A DNA stretch of 15,239 bases from positions 1-15,239 of the forward strand of contig CAJQMW010000115.1 in the NCBI GenBank assembly GCA_905479535.1, in the 5' to 3' direction. A program made the position numbers and the translations under genes. Positions 1 to 7,303 of the stretch are shown piece by piece; within the stretch, counting starts at the first letter, position 1; every line of letters starts with the position of its first letter. The DNA is from an uncultured Maribacter sp. (GTDB lineage Bacteria; Bacteroidota; Bacteroidia; Flavobacteriales; Flavobacteriaceae). The notes beneath the pieces are model-generated. The model ran no database searches. It saw only the letters and a list, made by a program, of their open reading frames with translations, and was not told the DNA's origin.

Positions 1-1005
1 AAATTGTTCCAAAAAACGAATGTCATTTTCGCTTAGCAGACGAATATCAGAAATCTGATGCAGTAGCAATGCAATACGGTCAATTCCCATCCCAAAGGCA
101 AATCCCGAATATTCGTCAGGATCTATGCCGCAATTAGTGAGCACATTTGGGTCTACCATGCCGCATCCCATAATCTCTAGCCACCCCGTGCCCTTTGTCA
201 TACGATGGTCCGTTTCCGTTTCCAGGCCCCAATAGACATCTACCTCGGCACTTGGTTCCGTGAAAGGAAAATAGGAGGGTCTTAACCGGATTTTTGATTT
301 ACCAAAAAGCTCAGTGGTGAAATACTGCAACGTTTGCTTCAAGTCGGCAAAGGAAACGTCCTTATCTATATACAACCCTTCTACCTGATGAAAAAAGCAA
401 TGGGAACGGGCGGATATGGCTTCGTTCCGGTACACTCTTCCAGGGGAAATGGTTCTAATAGGAGGTTCGTTGTTTTCCATATAGCGCACCTGTACGGATG
501 AGGTGTGCGTGCGTAATAATATATCAGGATCAGTTTGTACGAAAAAAGTATCCTGCATATCCCTGGCAGGATGGTATTCCGGAAGGTTCAACGCCGTAAA
601 ATTATGCCAATCATCTTCTATTTCAGGGCCCTCCGATACATTGAAACCTATTCTTGAGAAAATTTCTATAATTTGATTTTTTACTATGGATATAGGATGC
701 CGTGCTCCTAGTTCAATAGGTTCGCCGGGTCTGGTCAAATCCCCGTAAATCCCTTGTTCTTCGGTACTATTCTCTAAGGCATCTTTTAGCGCATTTACCT
801 TGTCGATGGCCGCTTTTTTGAGTTGATTGATGGTCTGACCAAATTCCTTTTTCTGATCGTTGGGAACATTTTTGAATTCAGCGAAAAAATCGTTTAACAG
901 GCCTTTTTTCCCTAAATATTTGATGCGGAAAGACTCAATTGCCGCTAGATTATCGGCTGTGAAATTCTCAATTTCGGAAATATGTTTCTTAATGGTAGCG
1001 ATCAT
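1..1005 (-). CDS. pheS: Phenylalanine--tRNA ligase alpha subunit, 3' end cut by window edge
   Basis: This is the catalytic alpha subunit of the (alpha-beta)2 phenylalanyl-tRNA synthetase, which charges tRNA-Phe in the cytoplasm. The reading frame is open from the ATG at 1005 to the window edge, giving 335 residues. That is close to full family length, so only a few codons and the stop are missing. An N-terminal helical arm (about 1-85, starting MIATIKKHISEIENF) is followed by the class II core. Class II motif 2 is visible as GRVYRNE (189-195) with HCFFHQVEG (202-210), and motif 3 as GFAFGMGIDRIALL (301-314). RTHTSSVQ precedes motif 2. The visible C-terminus reads DIRFLEQF. The ATG is chosen because the family N-terminus begins there. 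No pheT lies beside it here. The gene is 66 nt downstream of a SulP gene and may have its own promoter. Identity is secure. Confidence 0.97.
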   Translation of the reverse strand, partial: MIATIKKHISEIENFTADNLAAIESFRIKYLGKKGLLNDFFAEFKNVPNDQKKEFGQTINQLKKAAIDKVNALKDALENSTEEQGIYGDLTRPGEPIELGARHPISIVKNQIIEIFSRIGFNVSEGPEIEDDWHNFTALNLPEYHPARDMQDTFFVQTDPDILLRTHTSSVQVRYMENNEPPIRTISPGRVYRNEAISARSHCFFHQVEGLYIDKDVSFADLKQTLQYFTTELFGKSKIRLRPSYFPFTEPSAEVDVYWGLETETDHRMTKGTGWLEIMGCGMVDPNVLTNCGIDPDEYSGFAFGMGIDRIALLLHQISDIRLLSENDIRFLEQF

Positions 1006-1022
1006 AAGGTCAATTAAAACCG

Positions 1023-1030
1023 CAAATTTA
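1023..1030 (-). promoter_or_regulatory. Possible -7 promoter box for pheS
   Basis: Read on the minus strand this is TAAATTTG, an exact match to the Bacteroidota -7 consensus TAnnTTTG. It lies 18-25 nt upstream of the pheS ATG, inside the short gap after the SulP gene. I see no convincing TTG-type -33 element at the usual distance, and AATTT runs are common in AT-rich DNA, so this is a weak call. A start site just downstream would give pheS a very short leader. Confidence 0.35.
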
Positions 1031-1071
1031 AAACTTTTAGAATAGTGCAGCTCGTTTTTGGCTAGATTTGA

Positions 1072-2955
1072 TCAAGGTTGTTTTGGAGAATCAAACTTGT
1101 CTTTAACATTTTTCCTGACCCAAACCAAGCAATCATCAAAATTATCGAAAATATGTTCTTCCGGAATTAAATCGGGGATTACATCCACACGTTCCATCAT
1201 GTACCTAGGTTGGTTCAGTACTTCTACAAAAAGAATATCGATGCCCGATTTTTTCAAATCGATAAGGACATCCTCAAGGGTATAAAGGCCGGACTGATCC
1301 ATATATTGCATTCTCCCCATTCGTATGATTACCGTTGATGCCGTTCTGGGAATCTGATCGGCCATCTGTTGAAACTCGTTGGTAGATCCAAAAAACAAAG
1401 GGCCTTTCAGGTGTTTTATGAAGACTTCTTCTTTTAGGCTTTTAGGGAAATCTGCCTCGTCCGCCCATCCAATCTCCTCTTCCAAAGGTTTCACATCGGA
1501 CCGTTCCGCCGTAAGATCTCCCATTTTTTTCATGAACATCAACGAAGCGATGACCAAACCCACCCCTACCGCATAAACCAAGTTCCAAACAGAGGATAGT
1601 ACCAGCACAACCAGCATAATAACCACTTCCGAACTAAATTTCAACGGTCCGATACTTAAATCTTTTGGTAGACTGGGAATCGCTTTTAAACCCTTGTAAT
1701 CCATTACGCCAATTCCTACCGTCACTAAAATACCTGCAAGCACGGCTGCCGGAATTTGCGAGGCTATAGGGCCTAAGGCCAGCAAAACAATCAACAGAAG
1801 TACTCCGGCAACCATTCCTGAAAGCTTTGTCTTTCCACCCGCATTGATGTTTACAACGGTACGTATGGTGGCTCCTGCACCAGGTATTCCGCCAAAGATC
1901 GCCGCAATACTGTTGCCAATACCCTGTCCCACAAGTTCTTTGTTGGGTTGGTGCTTGGTCTTGGTCATGTTATCGGCCACCACAGATGTCAATAATGAAT
2001 CTATAGCGCCCAAAAGCGCAAGTGTCAAAGCGGTAAATACATAAGGGGTCACCGAACTTAGCTGAAACTCGGTAAAAATACCGAGATTGGGCAAAGGAAA
2101 ACCACTAGGAATTTGTTCGATGGGTCGATAATCAAGCCCAAAACCATAAGCTACTCCAGAAACGACCACAAGTGCTACCAACGCACTTGGTATAGCTGTT
2201 GTAATCCGTTTGAAACCATAAATGATAATGATGGTAGAAAGAGCTAGAATAAGTTCCAGCCAATTAACGTTATTGAGTGCCCTTGGAAACACCTTAATGG
2301 CACCTAAGACCCCAGAAGCCTCTGTCTTTGCAAGGGTTTGGGCCTCTTTAAGCATATCTTCCTCTGTAATTCCCTTAGCACGCTTGATAGTTTCTTCAAA
2401 ATTCTCCAAAACCAAAATACCCTCTCCGGCCTCTTCTTTAAGAATATTATCCAGTATTATTTCTTCTGCCATGGGTTTGTACTTGTTCACGAACTCAGGA
2501 TCTTCCTTTGGATAGTACCCTATAGCCGGTAATATCTGGGTAACAAGTATAATGACTCCAATAGCCGTCATGAATCCAGATACGACGGGGTACGGAATGT
2601 AACGGATATATTTTCCTATACCAATTAGGCCCAAGCCAATCTGCATAAGGCCCGCTAAGAGGAATACAATGAGAATGGCTGGCAAGGCTTTTTCTAAACT
2701 TCCATCATGAATGGCCACTATACCGGCAATGATGACCATACTTACGGCGGTCATGGGAGCGGTGGGACCAGAAATCTGGGTATTCGTACCACCAAAAAGG
2801 GCTGCAAAAAAACTGATAAAAATGGCACCGTAAAGACCTGCACTTGGCCCCATACCCGAACTTACCCCAAAAGCGAGTGCTAAAGGCAAGGCAACGATCC
2901 CGGCAGTAATACCACCAAATAAATCTCCTCTAAGATTTGAAAACAACTTTTTCAT
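1072..2955 (-). CDS. SulP-family anion transporter with STAS domain, BicA-like
   Basis: This 627-residue inner-membrane protein has the SulP/SLC26 membrane core (about 1-475) followed by a cytoplasmic STAS domain (about 508-617). The family moves sulfate, bicarbonate or other anions. The TM8-TM10 region contains GAIDSLLTSVVADNMT (316-331) and GGIPGAGATIRT (355-366). From memory, the Na+ site of the cyanobacterial bicarbonate transporter BicA uses Asp258, Thr262, Gly300, Ala301 and Thr302. The residues here are D319, T323, G361, A362 and T363, at identical spacing. This supports Na+-coupled bicarbonate uptake by inference, not proof. The STAS domain has DQSG (553-556) with a phosphorylatable serine. 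A charged stretch of about 80 residues (148-228) between two membrane helices is unusually long. The gene follows an intrinsic terminator, so it needs its own promoter, which I could not locate. Sulfate remains a possible substrate. Confidence 0.93.
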   Translation of the reverse strand: MKKLFSNLRGDLFGGITAGIVALPLALAFGVSSGMGPSAGLYGAIFISFFAALFGGTNTQISGPTAPMTAVSMVIIAGIVAIHDGSLEKALPAILIVFLLAGLMQIGLGLIGIGKYIRYIPYPVVSGFMTAIGVIILVTQILPAIGYYPKEDPEFVNKYKPMAEEIILDNILKEEAGEGILVLENFEETIKRAKGITEEDMLKEAQTLAKTEASGVLGAIKVFPRALNNVNWLELILALSTIIIIYGFKRITTAIPSALVALVVVSGVAYGFGLDYRPIEQIPSGFPLPNLGIFTEFQLSSVTPYVFTALTLALLGAIDSLLTSVVADNMTKTKHQPNKELVGQGIGNSIAAIFGGIPGAGATIRTVVNINAGGKTKLSGMVAGVLLLIVLLALGPIASQIPAAVLAGILVTVGIGVMDYKGLKAIPSLPKDLSIGPLKFSSEVVIMLVVLVLSSVWNLVYAVGVGLVIASLMFMKKMGDLTAERSDVKPLEEEIGWADEADFPKSLKEEVFIKHLKGPLFFGSTNEFQQMADQIPRTASTVIIRMGRMQYMDQSGLYTLEDVLIDLKKSGIDILFVEVLNQPRYMMERVDVIPDLIPEEHIFDNFDDCLVWVRKNVKDKFDSPKQP

Positions 2956-3002
2956 AAATTTTGGCAGTGTTACTTTTATTTGAAAGGTAGTGTTTTAGTA
3001 TC

Positions 3003-3037
3003 AAAAAAAAAGGCCGATACCTAAGTATCGGCCTTTT
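3003..3037 (-). terminator. Strong intrinsic terminator after the carbonic anhydrase gene
   Basis: On the minus strand a perfect 13-bp stem (arms AAAAGGCCGATAC and GTATCGGCCTTTT, tetraloop TTAG) spans 3037-3008 and runs into nine consecutive T residues ending at 3003. It begins 16 nt after the stop of the carbonic anhydrase gene. It should end the SulP/USP/carbonic anhydrase transcript and separate it from the downstream SulP gene. On the plus strand the same hairpin is followed by only four T residues, but no plus-strand gene is nearby to use it. Confidence 0.93.
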
Positions 3038-3053
3038 ACCAATGCAATCGTAT

Positions 3054-3683
3054 CTATTCATAAAAATCTACAGCGCCAGTTGAGATATCGTACATGCCGC
3101 CAACGATTTTTATTTCTCCATTTTTCTCCATGTCTACCAATATTCTACTACGTTCTCTAATATTCTCAATAGTAAGAAGAACATTTTGTGCTGAAACATT
3201 ATCGACAAATTCCAAATTTTTTGAGTTTCTTTGGCTTTCGTCTTTTGGCTCTTTTACGGCCGCTACCGCCGGTTCAATTTTGTTGATCAAAGCGGTGAGA
3301 TTTCCCATTCTGGCGTGATCGCAAGCACCTTTGATTGCACCGCAACTTGTATGGCCCAATACCATAACCAATTTGGTTCCGGCAAGTTTACAACCAAACT
3401 CCATACTGCCCAGTATATCCTCATTCACAAAGTTACCAGCTATCCTAATGCTAAAAATATCACCTAATCCTTGATCAAAGATCAACTCGGCGGATACTCT
3501 GGAATCTATACAGCTTAATATGGTTGCAAAAGGGAATTGGCCTTCACTGGTATCGTTAACTTGCTCTAATAGGTTTCTATTTGCCTTTAGGTTATTTTGA
3601 AACCTTTGATTTCCTTGTTTTAAGAATTCTAATGACTTAGCAGGTGTTATTGTAGCTTGAGTTTCTTTTGTATGTGCTTTCAT
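3054..3683 (-). CDS. Beta-class carbonic anhydrase
   Basis: This enzyme catalyses reversible hydration of CO2 to bicarbonate. The 209-residue length and motifs match beta-class enzymes. The zinc ligands are Cys58 (in CIDSR, 58-62), His111 and Cys114 (in HTSCG, 111-115). The Asp60/Arg62 pair sits in the same loop, as expected for the catalytic dyad. There is no signal peptide, so it should act in the cytoplasm. It is the last gene of the SulP-USP-CA set, starting 15 nt after the USP gene, and is followed directly by a strong terminator. SulP transporters are fused to beta-carbonic anhydrases in some bacteria, for example a mycobacterial protein, which supports functional coupling to the SulP two genes upstream. 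A likely role is supplying bicarbonate to carboxylases or balancing internal pH; the physiological role is inferred. Confidence 0.96.
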   Translation of the reverse strand: MKAHTKETQATITPAKSLEFLKQGNQRFQNNLKANRNLLEQVNDTSEGQFPFATILSCIDSRVSAELIFDQGLGDIFSIRIAGNFVNEDILGSMEFGCKLAGTKLVMVLGHTSCGAIKGACDHARMGNLTALINKIEPAVAAVKEPKDESQRNSKNLEFVDNVSAQNVLLTIENIRERSRILVDMEKNGEIKIVGGMYDISTGAVDFYE

Positions 3684-3698
3684 ATTTTTTCTTTTATT

Positions 3699-4514
3699 TC
3701 AAATAGTATTTTGATTGTTGGATATCATCACGGGAAATTTTAGTCTATTAATAATACCAATAATATCCGATGATATCAAGTTTGTCTTTGATTTTGCTCC
3801 TTTAGGACCTCTGCTTACGAAGAGCAGACCAATGTTATTTCTTTCTAAATAGTCAGGTAGTTTTTCAATGGTATTATCGCTACGTTCAAAAACATATTCA
3901 ATAATACTATCCGGTTTAGAAGAAGCTTTTTCCTTAGGAGCAGACGATTTCTTGATGATCTTAAAGGATTTTAGGGGTTGTTGGCTATGCTTCATCAAAT
4001 CCCGTGAAAATTCCAAATTTAGATTGGATCCACTATCGTCCAAAGTACCCAAAGACAAATTTGTATTGGGTTCGAATAGATTGTCATCATCGGCTATAAG
4101 AACGGCACCGTCATGTTTTTTCAAAACGAACTGGGTAATATTATCCCCCAGAAACGGTAAGGGGCTACTGTCCTTTTTGCCCAGCACCACAATATCCGGT
4201 TGTTGTTTTCCGATATAAGTACCGATCTCTTCTTTAATATTGCCTAGAGTGAGTAAATAATCAATATTAATCTCATGCTCCGTTGATACCGTTTTGACTA
4301 TTGACTTTATTTTTTTATCAGTGGTTCCGTACTCATCATTGATGGCACGCATGGCCGACAATTGGTTTTCTTCCTTCACCAAATCTGATGGCTTTATTAC
4401 ATGTAATACCGCGATATTGGCATCGACCATCTTGGAAAAGTTAGCAATGCCTTTCAACTTAGTGCTCAAATCTCCTTTCATATCTGAAAGCAGCACTATT
4501 TTATATTTTTTCAT
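3699..4514 (-). CDS. Tandem universal stress protein (UspA)-like protein
   Basis: The 271-residue protein appears to hold two Usp-like alpha/beta domains, about 1-142 and 180-266, joined by a low-complexity linker rich in Ser, Asn and Asp. Domain 1 shows the typical first strand KIVLLSD, the strand PDIVVLGKKD and the final strand GAVLIAD. Domain 2 has LLFVSRGPKGA and ends with FPVMIS. The ATP-binding signature G-2x-G-9x-G(S/T) is broken in both. Domain 1 keeps only scattered glycines. Domain 2 has G236 and G239 but S249-D250 where Gly-Ser/Thr is expected. It is therefore likely of the non-ATP-binding type or altered in binding. It lies 9 nt after the upstream SulP gene and 15 nt before the carbonic anhydrase gene, so it is almost surely co-transcribed. 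A regulatory role on transport or on the enzyme is plausible but not shown by the sequence. Confidence 0.82.
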   Translation of the reverse strand: MKKYKIVLLSDMKGDLSTKLKGIANFSKMVDANIAVLHVIKPSDLVKEENQLSAMRAINDEYGTTDKKIKSIVKTVSTEHEINIDYLLTLGNIKEEIGTYIGKQQPDIVVLGKKDSSPLPFLGDNITQFVLKKHDGAVLIADDDNLFEPNTNLSLGTLDDSGSNLNLEFSRDLMKHSQQPLKSFKIIKKSSAPKEKASSKPDSIIEYVFERSDNTIEKLPDYLERNNIGLLFVSRGPKGAKSKTNLISSDIIGIINRLKFPVMISNNQNTI

Positions 4515-4523
4515 GGTAGTTTT

Positions 4524-6110
4524 TTATGCAGTTTTCGTTTTAGGTCTCAATTGAAAGAATTCGATAAAGCTATCTGGATTTTCGACAATGCCACGTTCCG
4601 AGACTATTTGAATATCAATGTTTCTTTCCTTTGCTTTGAACGAGAAATCATCTAAAATCTCTATAATATCATTATCTAGATATCTGGTTTTTCTAACGTC
4701 TATTTCTAAAAATGTATCTCTGGGAATACTATCTAGCTCCTTTAAAATAGCTCCTTTGTTGAAAAATGTGACCTCTTCTGCAAGGGTCATTTTCATCTGG
4801 TGCTTACCATTATCCTTGTCCTCGATGTGAAGGAAGTGAGAGTTCTGATAGCTCTTAATTAAAATCACTACGATTCCCACGGCAAGTCCTAAACCTATTC
4901 CAATAAGTAAATCTGTAAAAACGATACCCAATACGGTTACGGTGAAGGGAACAAACTGTTTCCAACCCAAATCGTACATTTTTTTGAACAGTGCCGGTTT
5001 TGCCAATTTGAAACCAACAATGAAAAGAATTGCTGCCAAAACGGACAGCGGAATCATATTGAGTAAGGTTGGAATTAGAATCACCGAAATCAATAGAAAG
5101 AACCCATGTATAATTGCTGACATCTTTGTCTTCCCACCCGACTGTATATTTGCGGAACTACGCACAATTACTTGTGTAATGGGCAGACCACCTATCAACC
5201 CAGAAATAATATTTCCTGTTCCTTGTGCCAATAATTCCCGGTTAGTGGGAGTGACCCGTTTTTCGGGATCAAGTTTGTCCGTTGCTTCAACACAAAGCAA
5301 GGTTTCCAAACTGGCAACTAGTGCAATGGTAAATGCAGTGACCCATATTTGCGGGTCTCCTATAACCCCAAAGTTTGGAAAACTAAATTGCGCTAAAAAG
5401 GACGAGGCGTCGTCCGGAACGGGAACGCTCACCAAATGATCCGCAGATATAGCAAATGTTTCGTTATCCCTAGTTACTATATAGAAAATGATTCCTACCA
5501 CAACGGCGACCAACGGTCCTTGAACCAACTGGAATATTTTACCTTTTTTGGAAAGTACCTTGTCCCAAAGTAGAAGAATTGACAGACCTATTACAGCAAT
5601 TAAGGTTCCCCCAGGACTTATATTGTTCGCCGTCTCCAAAATTTCGGAAAAGGTGTTTTTACCGTCTACTTGAAAAAAGGCGAAATCTCCTTCTGGATCC
5701 GAATCATATCCAAAAAAGTGGGGGATCTGTTTTAGAATGATTATGATTCCAATACCGGTGAGCATACCCTTAATTACCGAAGAAGGAAAATAGTAACCGA
5801 TAATCCCAGCTTTTAGAATGCCAAAAATCAACTGTATGATTCCTCCCAGAACAACGGCAACAAGGAAATTTTGGTAGCCACCAAGTGCACCAATGGCAGT
5901 TAGTACTATGGCCGCCAAACCGGCTGCCGGGCCGCTTACCCCAATTTGCGAACCGCTTAGAGCTCCCACGACGATACCACCAACGATTCCTGCAATTAAT
6001 CCAGAAAACAATGGGGCTCCACTGGCTAGGGCAATACCAAGACAGAGGGGTAGGGCCACAAAAAATACTACGATACTCGCAGGTAAATCGTTTTTCAAAT
6101 GTTTGAACAT
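4524..6110 (-). CDS. SulP-family anion transporter linked to carbonic anhydrase
   Basis: This 528-residue inner-membrane SulP transporter has a membrane core (about 1-420) and a C-terminal STAS-like domain (about 435-522). SulP hallmarks include SGPAAGLAAIVL (59-70) and RELLAQGTGN (291-300) with GGLPITQVIVRS (307-318). At the positions I recall as the BicA Na+ site it has E269, C273 and Q313-V314-I315 in place of Asp, Thr and Gly-Ala-Thr, so Na+ coupling of the BicA type looks unlikely. The STAS signature is DNDI (479-482), lacking the usual phosphorylatable Ser/Thr-Gly. It heads the three-gene set with a Usp-like protein and beta-carbonic anhydrase, 9 nt from the next gene. Bicarbonate is the favoured substrate because of the neighbouring enzyme; sulfate or another anion is not excluded. 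The ATG start matches the family N-terminus. Confidence 0.93.
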   Translation of the reverse strand: MFKHLKNDLPASIVVFFVALPLCLGIALASGAPLFSGLIAGIVGGIVVGALSGSQIGVSGPAAGLAAIVLTAIGALGGYQNFLVAVVLGGIIQLIFGILKAGIIGYYFPSSVIKGMLTGIGIIIILKQIPHFFGYDSDPEGDFAFFQVDGKNTFSEILETANNISPGGTLIAVIGLSILLLWDKVLSKKGKIFQLVQGPLVAVVVGIIFYIVTRDNETFAISADHLVSVPVPDDASSFLAQFSFPNFGVIGDPQIWVTAFTIALVASLETLLCVEATDKLDPEKRVTPTNRELLAQGTGNIISGLIGGLPITQVIVRSSANIQSGGKTKMSAIIHGFFLLISVILIPTLLNMIPLSVLAAILFIVGFKLAKPALFKKMYDLGWKQFVPFTVTVLGIVFTDLLIGIGLGLAVGIVVILIKSYQNSHFLHIEDKDNGKHQMKMTLAEEVTFFNKGAILKELDSIPRDTFLEIDVRKTRYLDNDIIEILDDFSFKAKERNIDIQIVSERGIVENPDSFIEFFQLRPKTKTA

Positions 6111-6127
6111 ATTATAAAGTTATAAAG

Positions 6128-6143
6128 CCTCAAGATGTTGAGG
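6128..6143 (-). other. Short hairpin in the leader of the SulP/CA operon
   Basis: CCTCAA-GATG-TTGAGG forms a perfect 6-bp stem with a 4-base loop, between the small membrane protein gene and the SulP start codon. On the minus strand it is followed by GCTTTATAACTTT, too broken a T run for a confident terminator. It could be a weak terminator of the small gene or a leader structure. The rest of this 69-nt gap is very AT-rich, with a TTTATTTG one base from the TAnnTTTG promoter box. Confidence 0.3.
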
Positions 6144-6179
6144 ACGGGTTAGTCAAATAAAAAAATAAACGTAAAAAGA

Positions 6180-6479
6180 TTAGCCGACTTGTTCCGGTGG
6201 TGGAAGAAAAACTTCTACCGTATTTGAGTAGAACGGATCTAAGTAGGTGCTTGTATAGTGTGATGATGGATCGTAAAAAGGATTTACGTAAACAAGCCAA
6301 GTATGAAAAAAAATATCTTTTTCGTTGATTTCTTTTTTTTCTTCTTTTTGGTTTTCTTCCTCGTTGAAATCCATAACGAGGGAGCTATTGGGTTCCAACT
6401 CCATCAACGTAATTACCGCAGGCGCCAAAATGGCCACGGTAAGTAGAAAAGATAAGAAAATAGTTAAAGTTGGTTTCAA
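6180..6479 (-). CDS. Small membrane-anchored or secreted protein of unknown function
   Basis: I do not recognise the function of this 99-residue protein. It starts with a basic residue and one hydrophobic helix (about 5-26, TIFLSFLLTVAILAP), which is either a signal peptide or a membrane anchor. A charged Glu/Lys stretch (39-54) and an aromatic, proline-rich tail with two PFY motifs (67-69 and 82-84) follow. The tail ends in PPPEQ. The start codon is TTG: an in-frame stop lies 39 nt upstream with no ATG between, and the next internal ATG (Met26) would delete the hydrophobic helix. It lies 61 nt after batE and 69 nt before the SulP gene, so its transcription unit is unclear. TATATTTA at 6506-6499 on the minus strand is a near match to the -7 box. 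The acidic-linker plus aromatic-tail layout looks like a real protein and not a chance frame. Confidence 0.7.
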   Translation of the reverse strand: MKPTLTIFLSFLLTVAILAPAVITLMELEPNSSLVMDFNEEENQKEEKKEINEKDIFFHTWLVYVNPFYDPSSHYTSTYLDPFYSNTVEVFLPPPEQVG

Positions 6480-6540
6480 TGTTGAATTGATTAAGTAGTA
6501 AATATAAAAGTAATACTATTAGAAGGCTGTTAAATTTGCT

Positions 6541-7299
6541 TTAAAAGTCCTTCAACAGTTTTATATTTTCCCTTGGGATCCAACCTGTTTTGCCGTCCGC
6601 AATCCTAATTTTTTTCCAATCGTCCAATTCGTCTAGCACATTTACCTTGGTGCCCGCATGTAGTACAAAGACTTCCTCACTTTTGGTATTAGGTTCTGAA
6701 TGGATTCCAACTTCATCCGCAAAAACAATGGCTGGTTGGTCCTTTTTAAAATCATTGTATTGAACGTAGGCAAAAACAAGGGCTACGACAGCGATAAAAA
6801 GAGCAATAAAACTACCTATGAAGGACCATCTTTTTCTAGAAGAATATTGAAAGTAATAGAAGAGGATGTACAGAACTACAAAGAGAAACATAAAAAAGAC
6901 GCCCACATATGCCCATTGGTCAAAGGAGAGTCTGTTGGTGGCCATCTTATAAATTTTGGACAACCCCGTTTCCGGCACAGTGTCAATAGCATCCAAGGCC
7001 ATGTTTTGGGCATATCCCAAATTGTTGAGGATTTCCGGATCATTAGGTTTCAATAACAATGCCTTCTCATAGTAATAGATACTTGAAGCAATTTCATTGA
7101 GTTTGTAATAGGAATTACCAAGATTAAAGTACAAGGCTGCGGAATGTTGACCATCTTCAAGTATTGCATTGTAATATTCAATGGCCTTATTAAAGTCTCC
7201 CTCATTGTATGCCTCGGTAGCTTTTGTGAAATCACGTTCACTTTGTCCTTTGGCAAAAAGACAGGTGAAGAAAATAAAAAGGATAATTATATTTTTCAC
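6541..7299 (-). CDS. batE: BatE-like TPR and SH3-domain membrane protein
   Basis: This 252-residue protein is the last member of the Bat cluster. It has a signal peptide (about 1-19), TPR repeats (about 22-104, with the pattern AALYFNLGNSYYKL followed by YYEKALLLKPNDPEI), two membrane helices (about 129-150 and 158-180), and a C-terminal bacterial SH3-like domain (about 190-250, ending TGWIPRENIKLL). The TPR part would be periplasmic, as would the SH3 part after the second helix. It starts with GTG, 4 nt after the batD stop, which indicates translational coupling. Bat TPR proteins are thought to scaffold the VWA proteins in the envelope; in Bacteroides the operon was linked to aerotolerance. 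No clear terminator follows it. Confidence 0.88.
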   Translation of the reverse strand: MKNIIILFIFFTCLFAKGQSERDFTKATEAYNEGDFNKAIEYYNAILEDGQHSAALYFNLGNSYYKLNEIASSIYYYEKALLLKPNDPEILNNLGYAQNMALDAIDTVPETGLSKIYKMATNRLSFDQWAYVGVFFMFLFVVLYILFYYFQYSSRKRWSFIGSFIALFIAVVALVFAYVQYNDFKKDQPAIVFADEVGIHSEPNTKSEEVFVLHAGTKVNVLDELDDWKKIRIADGKTGWIPRENIKLLKDF

Positions 7300-7303
7300 G
7301 GTG

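Noticed and set aside
2982..2989. Promoter box for the downstream SulP gene (TACCTTTC on the minus strand)
   Set aside because: It misses the last base of TAnnTTTG, and the only TTTG upstream is about 12 nt away, too close for a -33 element. A promoter must exist after the terminator but I cannot place it.
4942..5439. Plus-strand open frame of 165 residues
   Set aside because: It lies fully inside the SulP coding sequence on the other strand, has no recognisable domain and has no promoter or partner gene.
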